Source: Streptococcus porcinus
Lineage (GTDB): Bacteria > Bacillota > Bacilli > Lactobacillales > Streptococcaceae
Length of the DNA: 64,000 nucleotides
Assembly (NCBI RefSeq): GCF_900475415.1
Contig: NZ_LS483388.1
Location: 1,412,001 to 1,476,000 of the forward strand
Reading direction: 5' to 3'
In this document: in pieces, positions 9,519-19,827 of the stretch
Layout of the letters: every line of letters begins with the position of its first letter
How positions within the stretch are numbered: position 1 is the stretch's first letter
The notes under the pieces: generated by a model
Told to the model about the DNA's origin: nothing
Databases searched by the model: none
The model's input: the letters and a program-made list of their open reading frames with translations, nothing else
Program-made: the position numbers and the translations under genes

Positions 9519-10604
9519 ATGACAAAAATTACTCAAATACAAGATTTTTTGAAGTCACAAGAAGCACAGTTAGCAATCTTTTCTGATCCTGTTACAGTTA
9601 ACTATCTAACTGGTTTTGCTTGTGACCCTCATGAGCGACAAATGTTCCTCTTTATTTATGATCAGATAGCGCCGGTTCTTTTTGTCCCAGCCTTGGAGGT
9701 AGCTCGCGCTCAGAAATGCGTTTCCTTCCCTGTTTTTGGCTACATAGATTCTGAAAACCCCTGGGAAAAAATCACAACTGTACTCCCAAATACCAAAGCA
9801 AAACGTATCTATGCTGAATTCGACCATCTCAACGTAAGCAAATTCCAAGGATTACAAAGTATATTTAGCGGGCACTTTGATAATTTAACACCCTTTATTC
9901 AAAATATGCGTCTGATTAAATCCACTGACGAAATTGAGAAGATGATGATTGCAGGAGAATTTGCTGACAAGGCTGTACAAATTGGTTTTGAAAACATCTC
10001 TTTAGAAGCAACCGAAACAGACATTATTGCTCAAATTGAATTTGAAATGAAGAAACAGGGTATCAGTAAGATGAGTTTTGAAACCATGGTCTTAACTGGT
10101 GATAATGCAGCAAATCCACACGGTATTCCTGGTACCAATAAAATTGAAAACAATGCCTTACTTCTATTTGATTTAGGTGTTGAAACACTTGGCTACACTA
10201 GTGACATGACAAGAACTGTTGCCGTTGGAAAACCAGATCAATTTAAAATTGATATCTACAATCTTTGCTTAGAAGCCCAACTCACAGCCCAAGAATTCGT
10301 CAAACCAGGAGTGACTGCCGCAGAAGTTGACGCTGCTGCTCGTTGCGTTATTGAAAAAGCTGGCTACGGAGAATATTTCAACCATCGTTTAGGGCACGGT
10401 CTAGGAATGGATGTTCATGAATTTCCGTCTATCATGGCAGGAAATGACTTAGAAATAAAAGAAGGGATGTGCTTCTCTATTGAACCTGGCATCTATATTC
10501 CTGGAAAAGTTGGCGTGCGAATCGAAGACTGCGGCCATGTTACCAAAGAAGGTTTCCAAGCCTTTACTAAAACAACAAAAGAATTGCAATACTTTGAAGG
10601 TTAA
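9519..10604 (+). CDS. pepQ: Xaa-Pro dipeptidase (M24B)
   Basis: Cleaves X-Pro dipeptides in the cytosol using two metal ions. The 361 residues show the creatinase-like N-terminal domain and the pita-bread catalytic domain with its metal ligands: LLFDLG, GYTSDMTRT, GHGLGMDVHE, FSIEPGIY and VRIEDCG. It is divergent from ccpA, as in many lactic acid bacteria. RBS AGAAAGAAGG precedes the ATG. A hairpin terminator follows at 10632. Confidence 0.95.
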   Translation: MTKITQIQDFLKSQEAQLAIFSDPVTVNYLTGFACDPHERQMFLFIYDQIAPVLFVPALEVARAQKCVSFPVFGYIDSENPWEKITTVLPNTKAKRIYAEFDHLNVSKFQGLQSIFSGHFDNLTPFIQNMRLIKSTDEIEKMMIAGEFADKAVQIGFENISLEATETDIIAQIEFEMKKQGISKMSFETMVLTGDNAANPHGIPGTNKIENNALLLFDLGVETLGYTSDMTRTVAVGKPDQFKIDIYNLCLEAQLTAQEFVKPGVTAAEVDAAARCVIEKAGYGEYFNHRLGHGLGMDVHEFPSIMAGNDLEIKEGMCFSIEPGIYIPGKVGVRIEDCGHVTKEGFQAFTKTTKELQYFEG

Positions 10605-10631
10605 TACTAAAATTTATTTTAATCTTATAAC

Positions 10632-10664
10632 AAAAGAGAAGCCGTTTTGGCCTCTCTTTTTATT
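10632..10664. terminator. Shared terminator between pepQ and the MupG-like gene
   Basis: Imperfect hairpin around AGAAGCCGTTTTGGCCTCT, with a T-run on the plus strand and an A-run on the other side, so it can serve both convergent transcripts. Confidence 0.7.
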
Positions 10665-11748
10665 CTTCAGTAAATATGAAACTTTGCCATAGCTGCAAAA
10701 GGGTCGTCAAGATCTCATTTTCTGATGCAATCTGTGCAACCACATTTTGACGCCCATTATTTGGGCGATCTTGCAACGCAATTTGCAGTTCACCCTTGTA
10801 TTGACCTGCATTATTATTTCCGATTGTGACCATACCTTTCTTAATAGCAATAGTATTGAAAGGCTCAATTGAGTGGTCTTTATAGATAAGACGAGGCTGA
10901 CTAGACCTAATCATGTAATCCGACTTGTCTCCCCGGTAGAGGTGTTGATTGTTTAATAAGATTTCTTTCTCTACAGCTGATAATTCTTGCCAAACCTTAA
11001 CTGGAAAGACTGGTAAGGATTGGCTGAAAGCATCAGCCACTATTTTGAGGTCATTTTCAGGTAATAAACTTGAAGATAGTATAATATCATCTATCTGGCC
11101 ACACATTTTCAAAAGATAGACTTGTGCCTTTAAGGACATATCTCGTTGAATTTCAGTGGAAACCATTCGGTCTGAAAGAGGCCATGGCCCAATTTTGCTA
11201 TTTGGACTATCAATGAAGGCGGCAGTTTTCAAATTATAAGTCTTATATTGTTTGGCTGTTTTGAGAAAATAGTCAAAAGACAGTCCAGTATATTCTTGTG
11301 GATAAAAGTTGTGAGAGCCTATTAATTGATGTGGATTTGGACCAAAGTCCATAACCATATCAATGTAGTGTTGCCCACGTGAGATGTTTAATTCAATTTT
11401 GATTCCCAAGTTATTATGGGTCAACATAGCTTCTTCATAGCCAGTGAAGCCTTCGTCTAATCTTAGAGTATCAATTCCCATTTGTGCAAAGACTTCTAAT
11501 TGATTGTACTTAATGTTTAAGGCTTTAAAGAGTTTTGGATTAACATCTAAAGATGTTTTAAGGCCTTTATTATTTCCATACTGGATGATTTCGGTAAACG
11601 TAGCAACTGTTTCTAGTGCATTGTCTGCTACTTCTAACATAGACGTAAAGAGTCGTTGGTAACCGTATTTCACTGCTAAATCAATATAGGCCTTCATTTC
11701 AGCCATTGACGTTTTAGACGGATAAATAGATATTCCTAATTTTCCCAT
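10660..11748 (-). CDS. DUF871 family glycosidase, MupG-like (6-phospho-N-acetylmuramidase family)
   Basis: A 362-residue DUF871 protein: an N-terminal TIM barrel (MGKLGISIYPSKTSMAEMKA start, LDVNPKLF and ELNISRG strands, HNFYPQEYTG) and a C-terminal beta domain. In Staphylococcus aureus the family member MupG cleaves the disaccharide MurNAc-6P-GlcNAc taken up by a PTS. Here it is the last gene of a cellobiose-type PTS operon, after a hairpin that may reduce its transcription. The substrate could be a phosphorylated disaccharide from that PTS; specificity for MurNAc is inference from the family only. Confidence 0.8.
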   Translation of the reverse strand: MGKLGISIYPSKTSMAEMKAYIDLAVKYGYQRLFTSMLEVADNALETVATFTEIIQYGNNKGLKTSLDVNPKLFKALNIKYNQLEVFAQMGIDTLRLDEGFTGYEEAMLTHNNLGIKIELNISRGQHYIDMVMDFGPNPHQLIGSHNFYPQEYTGLSFDYFLKTAKQYKTYNLKTAAFIDSPNSKIGPWPLSDRMVSTEIQRDMSLKAQVYLLKMCGQIDDIILSSSLLPENDLKIVADAFSQSLPVFPVKVWQELSAVEKEILLNNQHLYRGDKSDYMIRSSQPRLIYKDHSIEPFNTIAIKKGMVTIGNNNAGQYKGELQIALQDRPNNGRQNVVAQIASENEILTTLLQLWQSFIFTEE

Positions 11749-11764
11749 TACTAGTTTCCTCTCT

Positions 11765-11802
11765 AAAAAATACCTTAATTCACTAAGTGAGTTAAGGTAT
11801 TT
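11765..11802 (-). terminator. Hairpin between EIIC and the MupG-like gene
   Basis: An 11-base perfect stem (11768-11778 with 11792-11802) followed by six T on the minus strand. It lies inside the operon and probably lowers expression of the downstream glycosidase relative to the PTS genes. Confidence 0.75.
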
Positions 11803-11808
11803 AGTGAA

Positions 11809-13146
11809 TTATACAATTGCTGATTCAGCTACTACAGCTCTTTCTTCAGCCAACAGTTTTTTATCATAATATTTAATGAATGGGAACCAAATCAAGAATG
11901 CGAGTGTTACACAAACAATAGCTAAAATAGCTGCTTTGATGTCACCTGAACCAAGGTAGGCCCCTAAACCACCTGGGGTTGGCCATGGTGTTTGAATAAT
12001 TGCTTTTTTAACAATATTTAAATCCACAACAACAAATGCTACTACTGCAGTTACTACCGGAGAGAGTAAAAATGGAATAGCAAGAATAGGATTATAAACG
12101 ATTGGAAGTCCAAAAATAAGTGGTTCATTAATGTTAAAGAGTGATGAACCAATTGAAGCGCGACCTAACATTTTTAATTGTTCTGACTTAGCAAATAATG
12201 CCATAAAGATACATACTCCTAAGGTTGCACCTGAACCACCAATAGTAACATAGGCATTTGTAAATTCACCAGCGAAGGCAAAGTGGGCACCATTAACATT
12301 TTCTGCCATATTTGCTAGCAAAATAGGATTAACTAGTCCCATAACGATGTTAGCTCCATGGATACCAACTAGCCATAAAGCATGAATCAGGAAATAAATA
12401 ACGATAATCCCACCAATGGAATTCGTAATATTTTTAACGAAACCAAATGGAATAGCAATGACTTTATAAATATCCGTTCCCAACATAATAAAGATTCCAC
12501 TAATAAAAAGTACCGTTACAGCTACAACAAATGCGGGTATCAAGGCCGTAAATGAGCGAGATACACCTTCTGGTACTGCATCTGGCATTTTAACTACCCA
12601 ATTTTTAACTACACAAAGTCTATATAGTTGCACAGTTAATACTGCCATCAATATCCCTGTAAAGAGACCTGAGGTTGAAAGACGAGCTAAGCTATCCCCA
12701 CCTACTGACCATCCGTTAATAGTTGTTTCATTAGCTACTAATGCCATAGCTCCTTTAGAAAAAGTAATTTCTGGAATTGTCATAAAGAATGCAAAGACTG
12801 AAAGTAGCCCCCCATTCATCGGATCAAGATTCAACCCATCTTCTTCTGCATAAATTTTGGTATATTCAAATCCAATAACAAATGCGAAATAAAGGGTTAA
12901 AATCCCCATAGAACACTTATAGGCTATAAGTGTTAGTGCAGCAATTTTATCAAATGAACTTGCCCACAAATCTTGGACAAATGGGAATGGGAATGCGGTA
13001 GGAATAATTCCTAAGACCAAGAAAGCGGAACCAACGATTGTGAGTGGAATACTGGCCATCCCAGCAGCGACAATCGCACGCACAGGACGCCACGTGGATA
13101 CTACTCCCATGGGACCCATGAGGTACTTCTCTAAAATTTCAAACAT
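11809..13146 (-). CDS. PTS EIIC component, lactose/cellobiose family
   Basis: A 445-residue integral membrane permease with about ten hydrophobic segments. The conserved EIIC signature for the family is seen in SSLFNINEPLIFGLPIVYNP, where the Asn-Glu-Pro motif binds sugar. It forms the transport channel with EIIB (16075) and EIIA (13722). Cognate substrates of the family are beta-glucosides, chitobiose and lactose. Given the neighbouring GH1 6-phospho-beta-glucosidase and MupG-like enzyme, a beta-linked disaccharide is likely. Confidence 0.92.
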   Translation of the reverse strand: MFEILEKYLMGPMGVVSTWRPVRAIVAAGMASIPLTIVGSAFLVLGIIPTAFPFPFVQDLWASSFDKIAALTLIAYKCSMGILTLYFAFVIGFEYTKIYAEEDGLNLDPMNGGLLSVFAFFMTIPEITFSKGAMALVANETTINGWSVGGDSLARLSTSGLFTGILMAVLTVQLYRLCVVKNWVVKMPDAVPEGVSRSFTALIPAFVVAVTVLFISGIFIMLGTDIYKVIAIPFGFVKNITNSIGGIIVIYFLIHALWLVGIHGANIVMGLVNPILLANMAENVNGAHFAFAGEFTNAYVTIGGSGATLGVCIFMALFAKSEQLKMLGRASIGSSLFNINEPLIFGLPIVYNPILAIPFLLSPVVTAVVAFVVVDLNIVKKAIIQTPWPTPGGLGAYLGSGDIKAAILAIVCVTLAFLIWFPFIKYYDKKLLAEERAVVAESAIV

Positions 13147-13172
13147 TAAGCTTACCTCCTAATTTATTTACA

Positions 13173-13691
13173 TTAATAATGTTTGCTAGGTTTAAGTGAT
13201 GCCAAATAACGATTAATACGAGCATACTGCCTATCCTTATTGGTATTGATATGACTGATTTTGACTAACATCCAAAATGATAACAAGATACCTAAAGCTA
13301 AGAGTGACGTTACCACCATTCTACTTGTAAAGCTAGTATTAAAAAATGGATATAGGATATAGGATTGACCTGCTAGAGTCATAACTATTAAACAAGCATT
13401 CACTGCAATAGTTGTTTTAAAGAAAGTTTTAGTCACAGTCGCTTTTTTTTGTTTAGTACTATACATCTTGAATTGTTCCCACATAGCAAAAAAAGCAAAA
13501 GTCCCTAATACTATTGGAATGAAAACAGTAGCTGAAGCTTTAGATAAATAAAGCATGATAATCCAATAAAGATTTGTAAAAAAGAAAAATGTAACTACAT
13601 AACGGATCATAAAATACCTAGTATAATACATTGTTTTAAGGGCACTTGTTTGACGTATAGTTTCCATTTTCTCTTTTCCCACTATCTTCAT
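13173..13691 (-). CDS. Uncharacterised membrane protein within the PTS operon
   Basis: A 172-residue protein with four hydrophobic segments (roughly residues 30-50, 55-75, 95-115 and 125-145) and a basic C-terminal tail. I do not recognise a family with a known function. The start at 13691 is preceded by GAAAGGAAG. It lies 13 bases after EIIA and 26 before EIIC, so it is clearly part of the operon. A chaperone or accessory subunit of EIIC is conceivable, but nothing in the sequence proves it. Confidence 0.75.
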   Translation of the reverse strand: MKIVGKEKMETIRQTSALKTMYYTRYFMIRYVVTFFFFTNLYWIIMLYLSKASATVFIPIVLGTFAFFAMWEQFKMYSTKQKKATVTKTFFKTTIAVNACLIVMTLAGQSYILYPFFNTSFTSRMVVTSLLALGILLSFWMLVKISHINTNKDRQYARINRYLASLKPSKHY

Positions 13692-13721
13692 CTCAAAACT
13701 TCCTTTCATTTCATTACAAAG

Positions 13722-14036
13722 TTATTGCATCTTTTTATAGAGTGCTAACATTTCAATAGCAACTTCACGTAGGGTCATCGTTGTCATTAAATGATCTTGA
13801 GCATGAACCATAATAATTTCAATCTTGATTTCCGTGCCTCCAGCATATTCTTGCAAGAGTTTAGTTTGTGCCTTATGAGCCTGTAAAAGATCTTCATTAG
13901 CAACTTCTAACAGCTCAGAGGCTCTATTGTAGTCACCTTTTCGCATCTCTGCAAATGCTTCATGAACTGTTGTTCTTGAGTTCCCGCTATTCAAGATAAT
14001 TTCAAAAGCAGCCATTTGCAATTCGTCATTCGTCAT
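13722..14036 (-). CDS. PTS EIIA component, lactose/cellobiose family
   Basis: A 104-residue phosphocarrier of the PTS_IIA lac/cel family, an all-helical trimer. The active-site histidine is His78 in VHAQDHLM, the standard motif. It accepts phosphate from HPr and passes it to EIIB Cys. Ten bases separate it from the upstream regulator gene. Confidence 0.94.
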   Translation of the reverse strand: MTNDELQMAAFEIILNSGNSRTTVHEAFAEMRKGDYNRASELLEVANEDLLQAHKAQTKLLQEYAGGTEIKIEIIMVHAQDHLMTTMTLREVAIEMLALYKKMQ

Positions 14037-14045
14037 TATGTTCTC

Positions 14046-16013
14046 CTATTTTATGTCTAATATTATCTGCTTAAAACTTTCAAAGTCTTGACAAGCAATA
14101 AGTTTTTCCTTAGTTTGAGTACATTCTGTTAAACTAACAAGCAATCGAGTCATTTCAGCTAAGCCATCATTTTTATAGATGGAAGGTGAAACCAGAAAAA
14201 CTAATTTAACTGCTTCAAATCCTTCTTCCCAATATATACCAGTAGGAATAATAGCAACTCCTATCTTTCCTTGTTTATCAATAGCTTTTATGGGATGCGG
14301 TACTGCGATGTCTTGGTCAAAGATAACTGTACTCATTGACTCTCGTCTCGCTATCAATTCTTTCATTGATAGGCGGTACTGGTCATCTCCTTTTGTATTT
14401 AACAAGGTTATCAATTGCCGCAATACAGTTTCTTTGTCCCCTTCCTGACAGACCATAAAATAATCCTTGGAAAAGTAATCATCAAAAACTTTTACATCTG
14501 TCATAGTGGTATTATTCTGAGAGCTACGATAGTGCTTACAGTCAATTTCAGCTAGCTGATTTTTAATCATTTGAACTTCATCATCCTTTAAAAAGACACT
14601 AGTTGTCAAAACAGGTACTGAAAAAACCAAATTAGATAAATCAATGGTTGAGATAATTAAATCAATTCCCTCTAATCTTTCATCGGTAAGGTCATAATAA
14701 CCAACCAAATTAACAATATTTATTTGCCTTCCTAGTTCATTTTCCAAACGCATACGAAGCATCTGAGCGCTGCCATAACCAGTGGCACAGATAACTAATG
14801 TATTCAATTTATTGTTTTGATAAAAACGCTCAATGCCTGCTAGCAAATGTAAGGTTACGTAGGCAATTTCATCATCTGATAAATCAAAATCTTTAAAGTA
14901 ATTCATTTTACTCATTAAACTGCGCGAGATTAAAAATGCTTCCTTGTATTGTCTTTGGATATCATCTAAGAGTGGATTGTCCAATCGAACCTTATTACGT
15001 ACACGTTCAAGTAAGACCTCTAAATGCTTTAAAAGTCCTTCAATAAATGTAAAATCTTGACTAAATTGATAACCATAACTATGATCAATCTCAGTTGTCG
15101 CATCAAGTAAATCTTGTCTCAGACTAATATAATCCAAGCTATCTGAGTTCTCAGCATGAATACTTTCAGATATTAAATGCAGGGCAATATAATTAATCTC
15201 TTCATCTGGAAAATCAGTTCCTGTTACCTGTTCAAGGCGTCTTAAAATATTTGTAGCGACTAAAATCTCAGACTTAAATTTCAGCTGATCAATATTAAGT
15301 TGAGAAATCTTGAAGCCATCATTAACTCGTTTAATAGCTAAAGCAATATGAACTATCAAGTTTTGGATTACAAAATCAGACAATTTTAAATATCGACTTC
15401 TGCATTCATCTAAAACTATGATGGTCAGTTCTTCAAAGCTAATTGGGAGTTTGAAAAAGTCGTCACCAATATACTGATGAATATTCTTTAAAAAATAGCC
15501 ACTAAAGAAGTAATCCATAATGAAGTGTCGCTTATCATGTTCAGCACCACTAACATAAACTCCTTTATTGGCACGACTTTCAATTTTTAAATCATAGTGT
15601 GCTAATTCATGCCGAATTTTTTTAAAATCAGAAGATAAAGTGGATCGGCTAACATAAAGCTGATCCATTAAATCTTCAAATAAAATCTCCTCTTGCTCAA
15701 AAATCAATTTATTGATGATAAAATTATGACGATCATTAATATCAATATTTTCCGTTCCAACTTGAATATGATTTTCAGAAACGATATTTAAATAATCAGC
15801 TTCATTTTCTAACTCTAATTGGTAACCATGTCCTTGTTTCGAGACTATCTGTAGTCCCTTTTCTTGTTCAATAAAAGAAATGAGGGATTTAATGTAAGTT
15901 CTAACAGTCCGATCTGAACAGGCTAGGTGCTTGGACAATTCTTTACTGGTAACAAAACTTCCCCGATTTTGATAAAGATATTGTAAGATAAGTTTTTCTT
16001 TCTGGCCTAACAT
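14046..16013 (-). CDS. BglG/LicR-family PTS regulator (activator with PRD, EIIB and EIIA domains)
   Basis: A 655-residue modular regulator: N-terminal DNA-binding helices (LSKHLACSDRTVRTYI near residues 24-39), two PRD domains with conserved histidines (IVHIALAI, YIALHLISE, YVTLHLLAG), an EIIB-like domain with CATGYGSAQML (Cys), and a C-terminal EIIA-fructose-like domain with IAVPHPIKAI (His). This LicR/MtlR layout senses PTS phosphorylation state and activates transcription. It is embedded in the operon it most likely controls (GH1 and PTS genes). Confidence 0.93.
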   Translation of the reverse strand: MLGQKEKLILQYLYQNRGSFVTSKELSKHLACSDRTVRTYIKSLISFIEQEKGLQIVSKQGHGYQLELENEADYLNIVSENHIQVGTENIDINDRHNFIINKLIFEQEEILFEDLMDQLYVSRSTLSSDFKKIRHELAHYDLKIESRANKGVYVSGAEHDKRHFIMDYFFSGYFLKNIHQYIGDDFFKLPISFEELTIIVLDECRSRYLKLSDFVIQNLIVHIALAIKRVNDGFKISQLNIDQLKFKSEILVATNILRRLEQVTGTDFPDEEINYIALHLISESIHAENSDSLDYISLRQDLLDATTEIDHSYGYQFSQDFTFIEGLLKHLEVLLERVRNKVRLDNPLLDDIQRQYKEAFLISRSLMSKMNYFKDFDLSDDEIAYVTLHLLAGIERFYQNNKLNTLVICATGYGSAQMLRMRLENELGRQINIVNLVGYYDLTDERLEGIDLIISTIDLSNLVFSVPVLTTSVFLKDDEVQMIKNQLAEIDCKHYRSSQNNTTMTDVKVFDDYFSKDYFMVCQEGDKETVLRQLITLLNTKGDDQYRLSMKELIARRESMSTVIFDQDIAVPHPIKAIDKQGKIGVAIIPTGIYWEEGFEAVKLVFLVSPSIYKNDGLAEMTRLLVSLTECTQTKEKLIACQDFESFKQIILDIK

Positions 16014-16074
16014 ACTGTCTCCTTTTGGAAAATTCTTTATGTTAATTATGCAGAATTTTTAATCAAAAGAACAG

Positions 16075-16389
16075 TCAGATGTTTTCTTTAACTAGGATAG
16101 CCATTTTCTCAATACCCATCGGAATAGGAATATAAGCTTGGGGAGGGATTTGGACAATTGGTTTTCCAACTTTCTCTGCTGCCTCAGAAAACTGTTTAAA
16201 ATGCATTTTTGTTTGAGGGCTTACTAAGTATAAGTCGTATTCCGCCGATGCAATTTTCTTTGCTCCTTCAGGGACACCTACTGCATTCATTTCTACTTCA
16301 ACTCCTTGTTCAGCAAGCAAAGTTTGGGTTTTTTTAGCAATAAGCGATGATGACATGCCTCCGGCACAAATAATTAATGCTTTAGTCAT
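16075..16389 (-). CDS. PTS EIIB component, lactose/cellobiose family
   Basis: A 104-residue EIIB with the phosphorylated cysteine in CAGGMSSSL near the N-terminus (Cys8). It transfers phosphate from EIIA to the sugar on EIIC. RBS TAGGAGGC is strong. It is the first gene after the 16431-16459 promoter with its cre box. Confidence 0.94.
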   Translation of the reverse strand: MTKALIICAGGMSSSLIAKKTQTLLAEQGVEVEMNAVGVPEGAKKIASAEYDLYLVSPQTKMHFKQFSEAAEKVGKPIVQIPPQAYIPIPMGIEKMAILVKENI

Positions 16390-16430
16390 AATGACTGCCT
16401 CCTACTTAATATCTTTTTAGTTATAATCCA

Positions 16431-16459
16431 ATTATATTTGTATGCGCTTCCAATGGCAA
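16431..16459 (-). promoter_or_regulatory. Promoter of the PTS operon with overlapping cre box
   Basis: TTGCCA (16454-16459) and TATAAT (16431-16436) are 17 bases apart on the minus strand. The spacer contains TGGAAGCGCATACA (16439-16452), two mismatches from the cre consensus TGWAARCGYTWNCW. CcpA bound here would occlude RNA polymerase, giving catabolite repression of EIIB and all downstream genes. Confidence 0.78.
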
Positions 16460-16635
16460 GGTATTCTCTTGCCGTATCAATACGGAAAGATATAGTTACT
16501 CTTTTTATATTTTCCATAACTATCCCCTAAAAAGCTAAATCGGCCCCATTTCTTTAAAAACTATTCATTACTTTTCCATAGATAGTTTAAACTTCAATAA
16601 AAAGTAAAGCTCAGGACTATAAAAATGGCTAACAG

Positions 16636-18090
<1,455 letters not shown>

Positions 18091-18103
18091 TTATCACCAT
18101 TCT

Positions 18104-18117
18104 AGCAAGCGATTACA
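18104..18117 (-). promoter_or_regulatory. cre box upstream of the GH1 gene
   Basis: TGTAATCGCTTGCT on the minus strand matches 13 of 14 cre consensus positions, 35 bases before the GH1 start. It lies in the spacer of a weak promoter with a TAGAAT -10 hexamer just downstream. Confidence 0.8.
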
Positions 18118-18234
18118 AAAATGAAAATGTATTCTTTTTCCTTTATTAAACGGCAAAGCTTATAACATATCAGATTTTTGTTTTCATAAAGCCATTGTGC
18201 TATCATTAATGTTGTAGAAGCTTGGAGGTGGAAA

Positions 18235-18900
18235 ATGACAGAGGACATCAAAAAAGTTATTAGAGACAGTTACACTTTTCGAACAGCGGTACGCGTCTAT
18301 AATAATCGAAAAATCTCTCAGGAAGACTTAGATCTCATACTAGATGCTGCTTGGCGGAGTCCTTCTTCTGTTGGTTTAGAAGGTTGGCGTTTCGTTGTTT
18401 TGACTAATGAGACAGTTAAAGCTGAACTTAAAAAGGTTGCTTGGGGTGCTCAATACCAATTAGAAACGGCTAGCCATTTTATCTTATTACTAGCAGAACG
18501 CAATGCTCGCTATGACGGTGAATCAATGCGCCAGAGTTTGGTGAGAAGAGGGATTTCAGATGAAGAAGCTATCCTAAAACGTTTAAAAACTTATGAAGAC
18601 TTCCAAAAACGTGATATGAAAATGGCTGACAATCCCCGAGCACTCTTTGATTGGACAGCAAAGCAAACCTATATTGCCTTAGGCAACATGATGACAAGTG
18701 CTGCCTTAATAGGAATAGATTCCTGCCCTATTGAAGGTTTTGATTACGATAAGGTTAATGCTATCTTGGCTAAACATGGTATCATTAAACCTGATAAAGA
18801 AGGAATTGCTAGCATGCTATCACTAGGATATCGTTTACGAGATCCTAAACATCCTCAAAATCGCAAACCGCGTGCAGAAGTTATTACTTATTTTGACTAA
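18235..18900 (+). CDS. Nitroreductase family protein (FMN-dependent NAD(P)H oxidoreductase)
   Basis: A 221-residue protein of the NfsB/FRase-like group. It shows the FMN-binding Arg region near the N-terminus (SYTFRTAVRVYNNRKIS), AAWRSPSSVGLEGWRFVVL, and the C-terminal GIDSCPIEGF and MLSLGYR motifs. It probably reduces quinones or nitro compounds; the natural substrate is unknown. RBS TTGGAGGTGG. Fourteen bases upstream of the glyoxalase gene, so co-transcribed. Confidence 0.9.
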   Translation: MTEDIKKVIRDSYTFRTAVRVYNNRKISQEDLDLILDAAWRSPSSVGLEGWRFVVLTNETVKAELKKVAWGAQYQLETASHFILLLAERNARYDGESMRQSLVRRGISDEEAILKRLKTYEDFQKRDMKMADNPRALFDWTAKQTYIALGNMMTSAALIGIDSCPIEGFDYDKVNAILAKHGIIKPDKEGIASMLSLGYRLRDPKHPQNRKPRAEVITYFD

Positions 18901-18914
18901 AAAAGGAGATTACT

Positions 18915-19295
18915 ATGAAAGCTTTACATACTTGTATTCGTGTCAAAAACCTAGAAGACTCTATCACCTTCTATACTAGTGCCTTTCCTTTTAAGGAAAC
19001 AAGACGAAGAGATTTTCCTGATAAACAATTCACACTGGTTTACCTCGCTTTAGAGGGGGAAGACTACGAATTAGAGTTAACATACAACTATAATCACGAA
19101 GCCTATGATTTAGGAAACGGCTATGGTCATATTGCAATTGGATCTGACCACTTCGAAGCCGATTACGAAAAACATGTTCAAGCAGGTTATCCAGTTACAG
19201 ATATTAAAGGTCTAACAGCAACATCAGCGCCTTACTATTTCATTCAAGACCCTGATGGTTACAAAATTGAAGTGATTGATATTAATCACAAATAG
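18915..19295 (+). CDS. gloA: Glyoxalase I (lactoylglutathione lyase family, VOC fold)
   Basis: A 126-residue vicinal-oxygen-chelate protein. It begins MKALHTCIRVKNLEDSITFY, with the first metal ligand His5, and continues with ELELTYNYN, GYGHIAIG and the C-terminal metal Glu in GYKIEVID, as in glyoxalase I. It detoxifies methylglyoxal as its thiol adduct. Strong RBS AAAGGAG. Its pairing with a reductase suggests a small electrophile-stress operon. Confidence 0.88.
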   Translation: MKALHTCIRVKNLEDSITFYTSAFPFKETRRRDFPDKQFTLVYLALEGEDYELELTYNYNHEAYDLGNGYGHIAIGSDHFEADYEKHVQAGYPVTDIKGLTATSAPYYFIQDPDGYKIEVIDINHK

Positions 19296-19323
19296 GGGAA
19301 TCTTTCCCTTTCACATCTCATAA

Positions 19324-19364
19324 AAGATAATAAGAGCTCCCAAAATGGGAGCTCTTATTATCTT
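19324..19364. terminator. Bidirectional terminator, 18-bp perfect stem
   Basis: A perfect inverted repeat (19324-19341 with 19347-19364), loop of five. The right arm includes the stop and last codons of smpB, so the hairpin serves both the plus-strand gloA transcript and the convergent smpB transcript. Confidence 0.85.
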
Positions 19365-19825
19365 GTGTTAATACTTTTCATAACCCGCCTAATATCACGA
19401 TCTTGTTCTTTTCGTTTCAAACTTTCACGCTTATCGTAATCATGTTTTCCCTTAGCAAGACCAAGTAAAACTTTAGCAAAACCATCTTTCAGGTAAACCT
19501 TTAAGGGAATCAAGGTCATACCACTACCTTTTAGTTCATTTTCCAAATGTTGAATTTCCCTTTTTTTAAGTAATAACTTGCGCGTTCTATCTGGATCCTG
19601 ATTCCAAATATTGCCCTGTTCAAAGGGAGCAATATGAACATTGACTAACCAAGCCTCATTATGTTTAATCTGGGCAAAGCCATCCTTTAATTGAATCCGA
19701 GCTGCGCGAACACTTTTAATTTCTGTACCGGTCAAGACAATTCCTGCTTCAATCGTTTCTACGATGGTATAATCGTGCCTTGCCTTTTTATTTTGTGCTA
19801 GCAGATTTCCTTCACCTTTTGCCAT
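19358..19825 (-). CDS. smpB: SsrA-binding protein
   Basis: A 155-residue tmRNA-binding protein needed for trans-translation. Recognisable segments are [50 protein letters not shown] and the C-terminal tail [19 protein letters not shown] that inserts in the decoding site. It starts two bases after the rnr stop, so the two quality-control genes are co-transcribed; RNase R degrades the mRNAs tagged by SmpB-tmRNA. Confidence 0.97.
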   Translation of the reverse strand: MAKGEGNLLAQNKKARHDYTIVETIEAGIVLTGTEIKSVRAARIQLKDGFAQIKHNEAWLVNVHIAPFEQGNIWNQDPDRTRKLLLKKREIQHLENELKGSGMTLIPLKVYLKDGFAKVLLGLAKGKHDYDKRESLKRKEQDRDIRRVMKSINTR

Positions 19826-19827
19826 GA

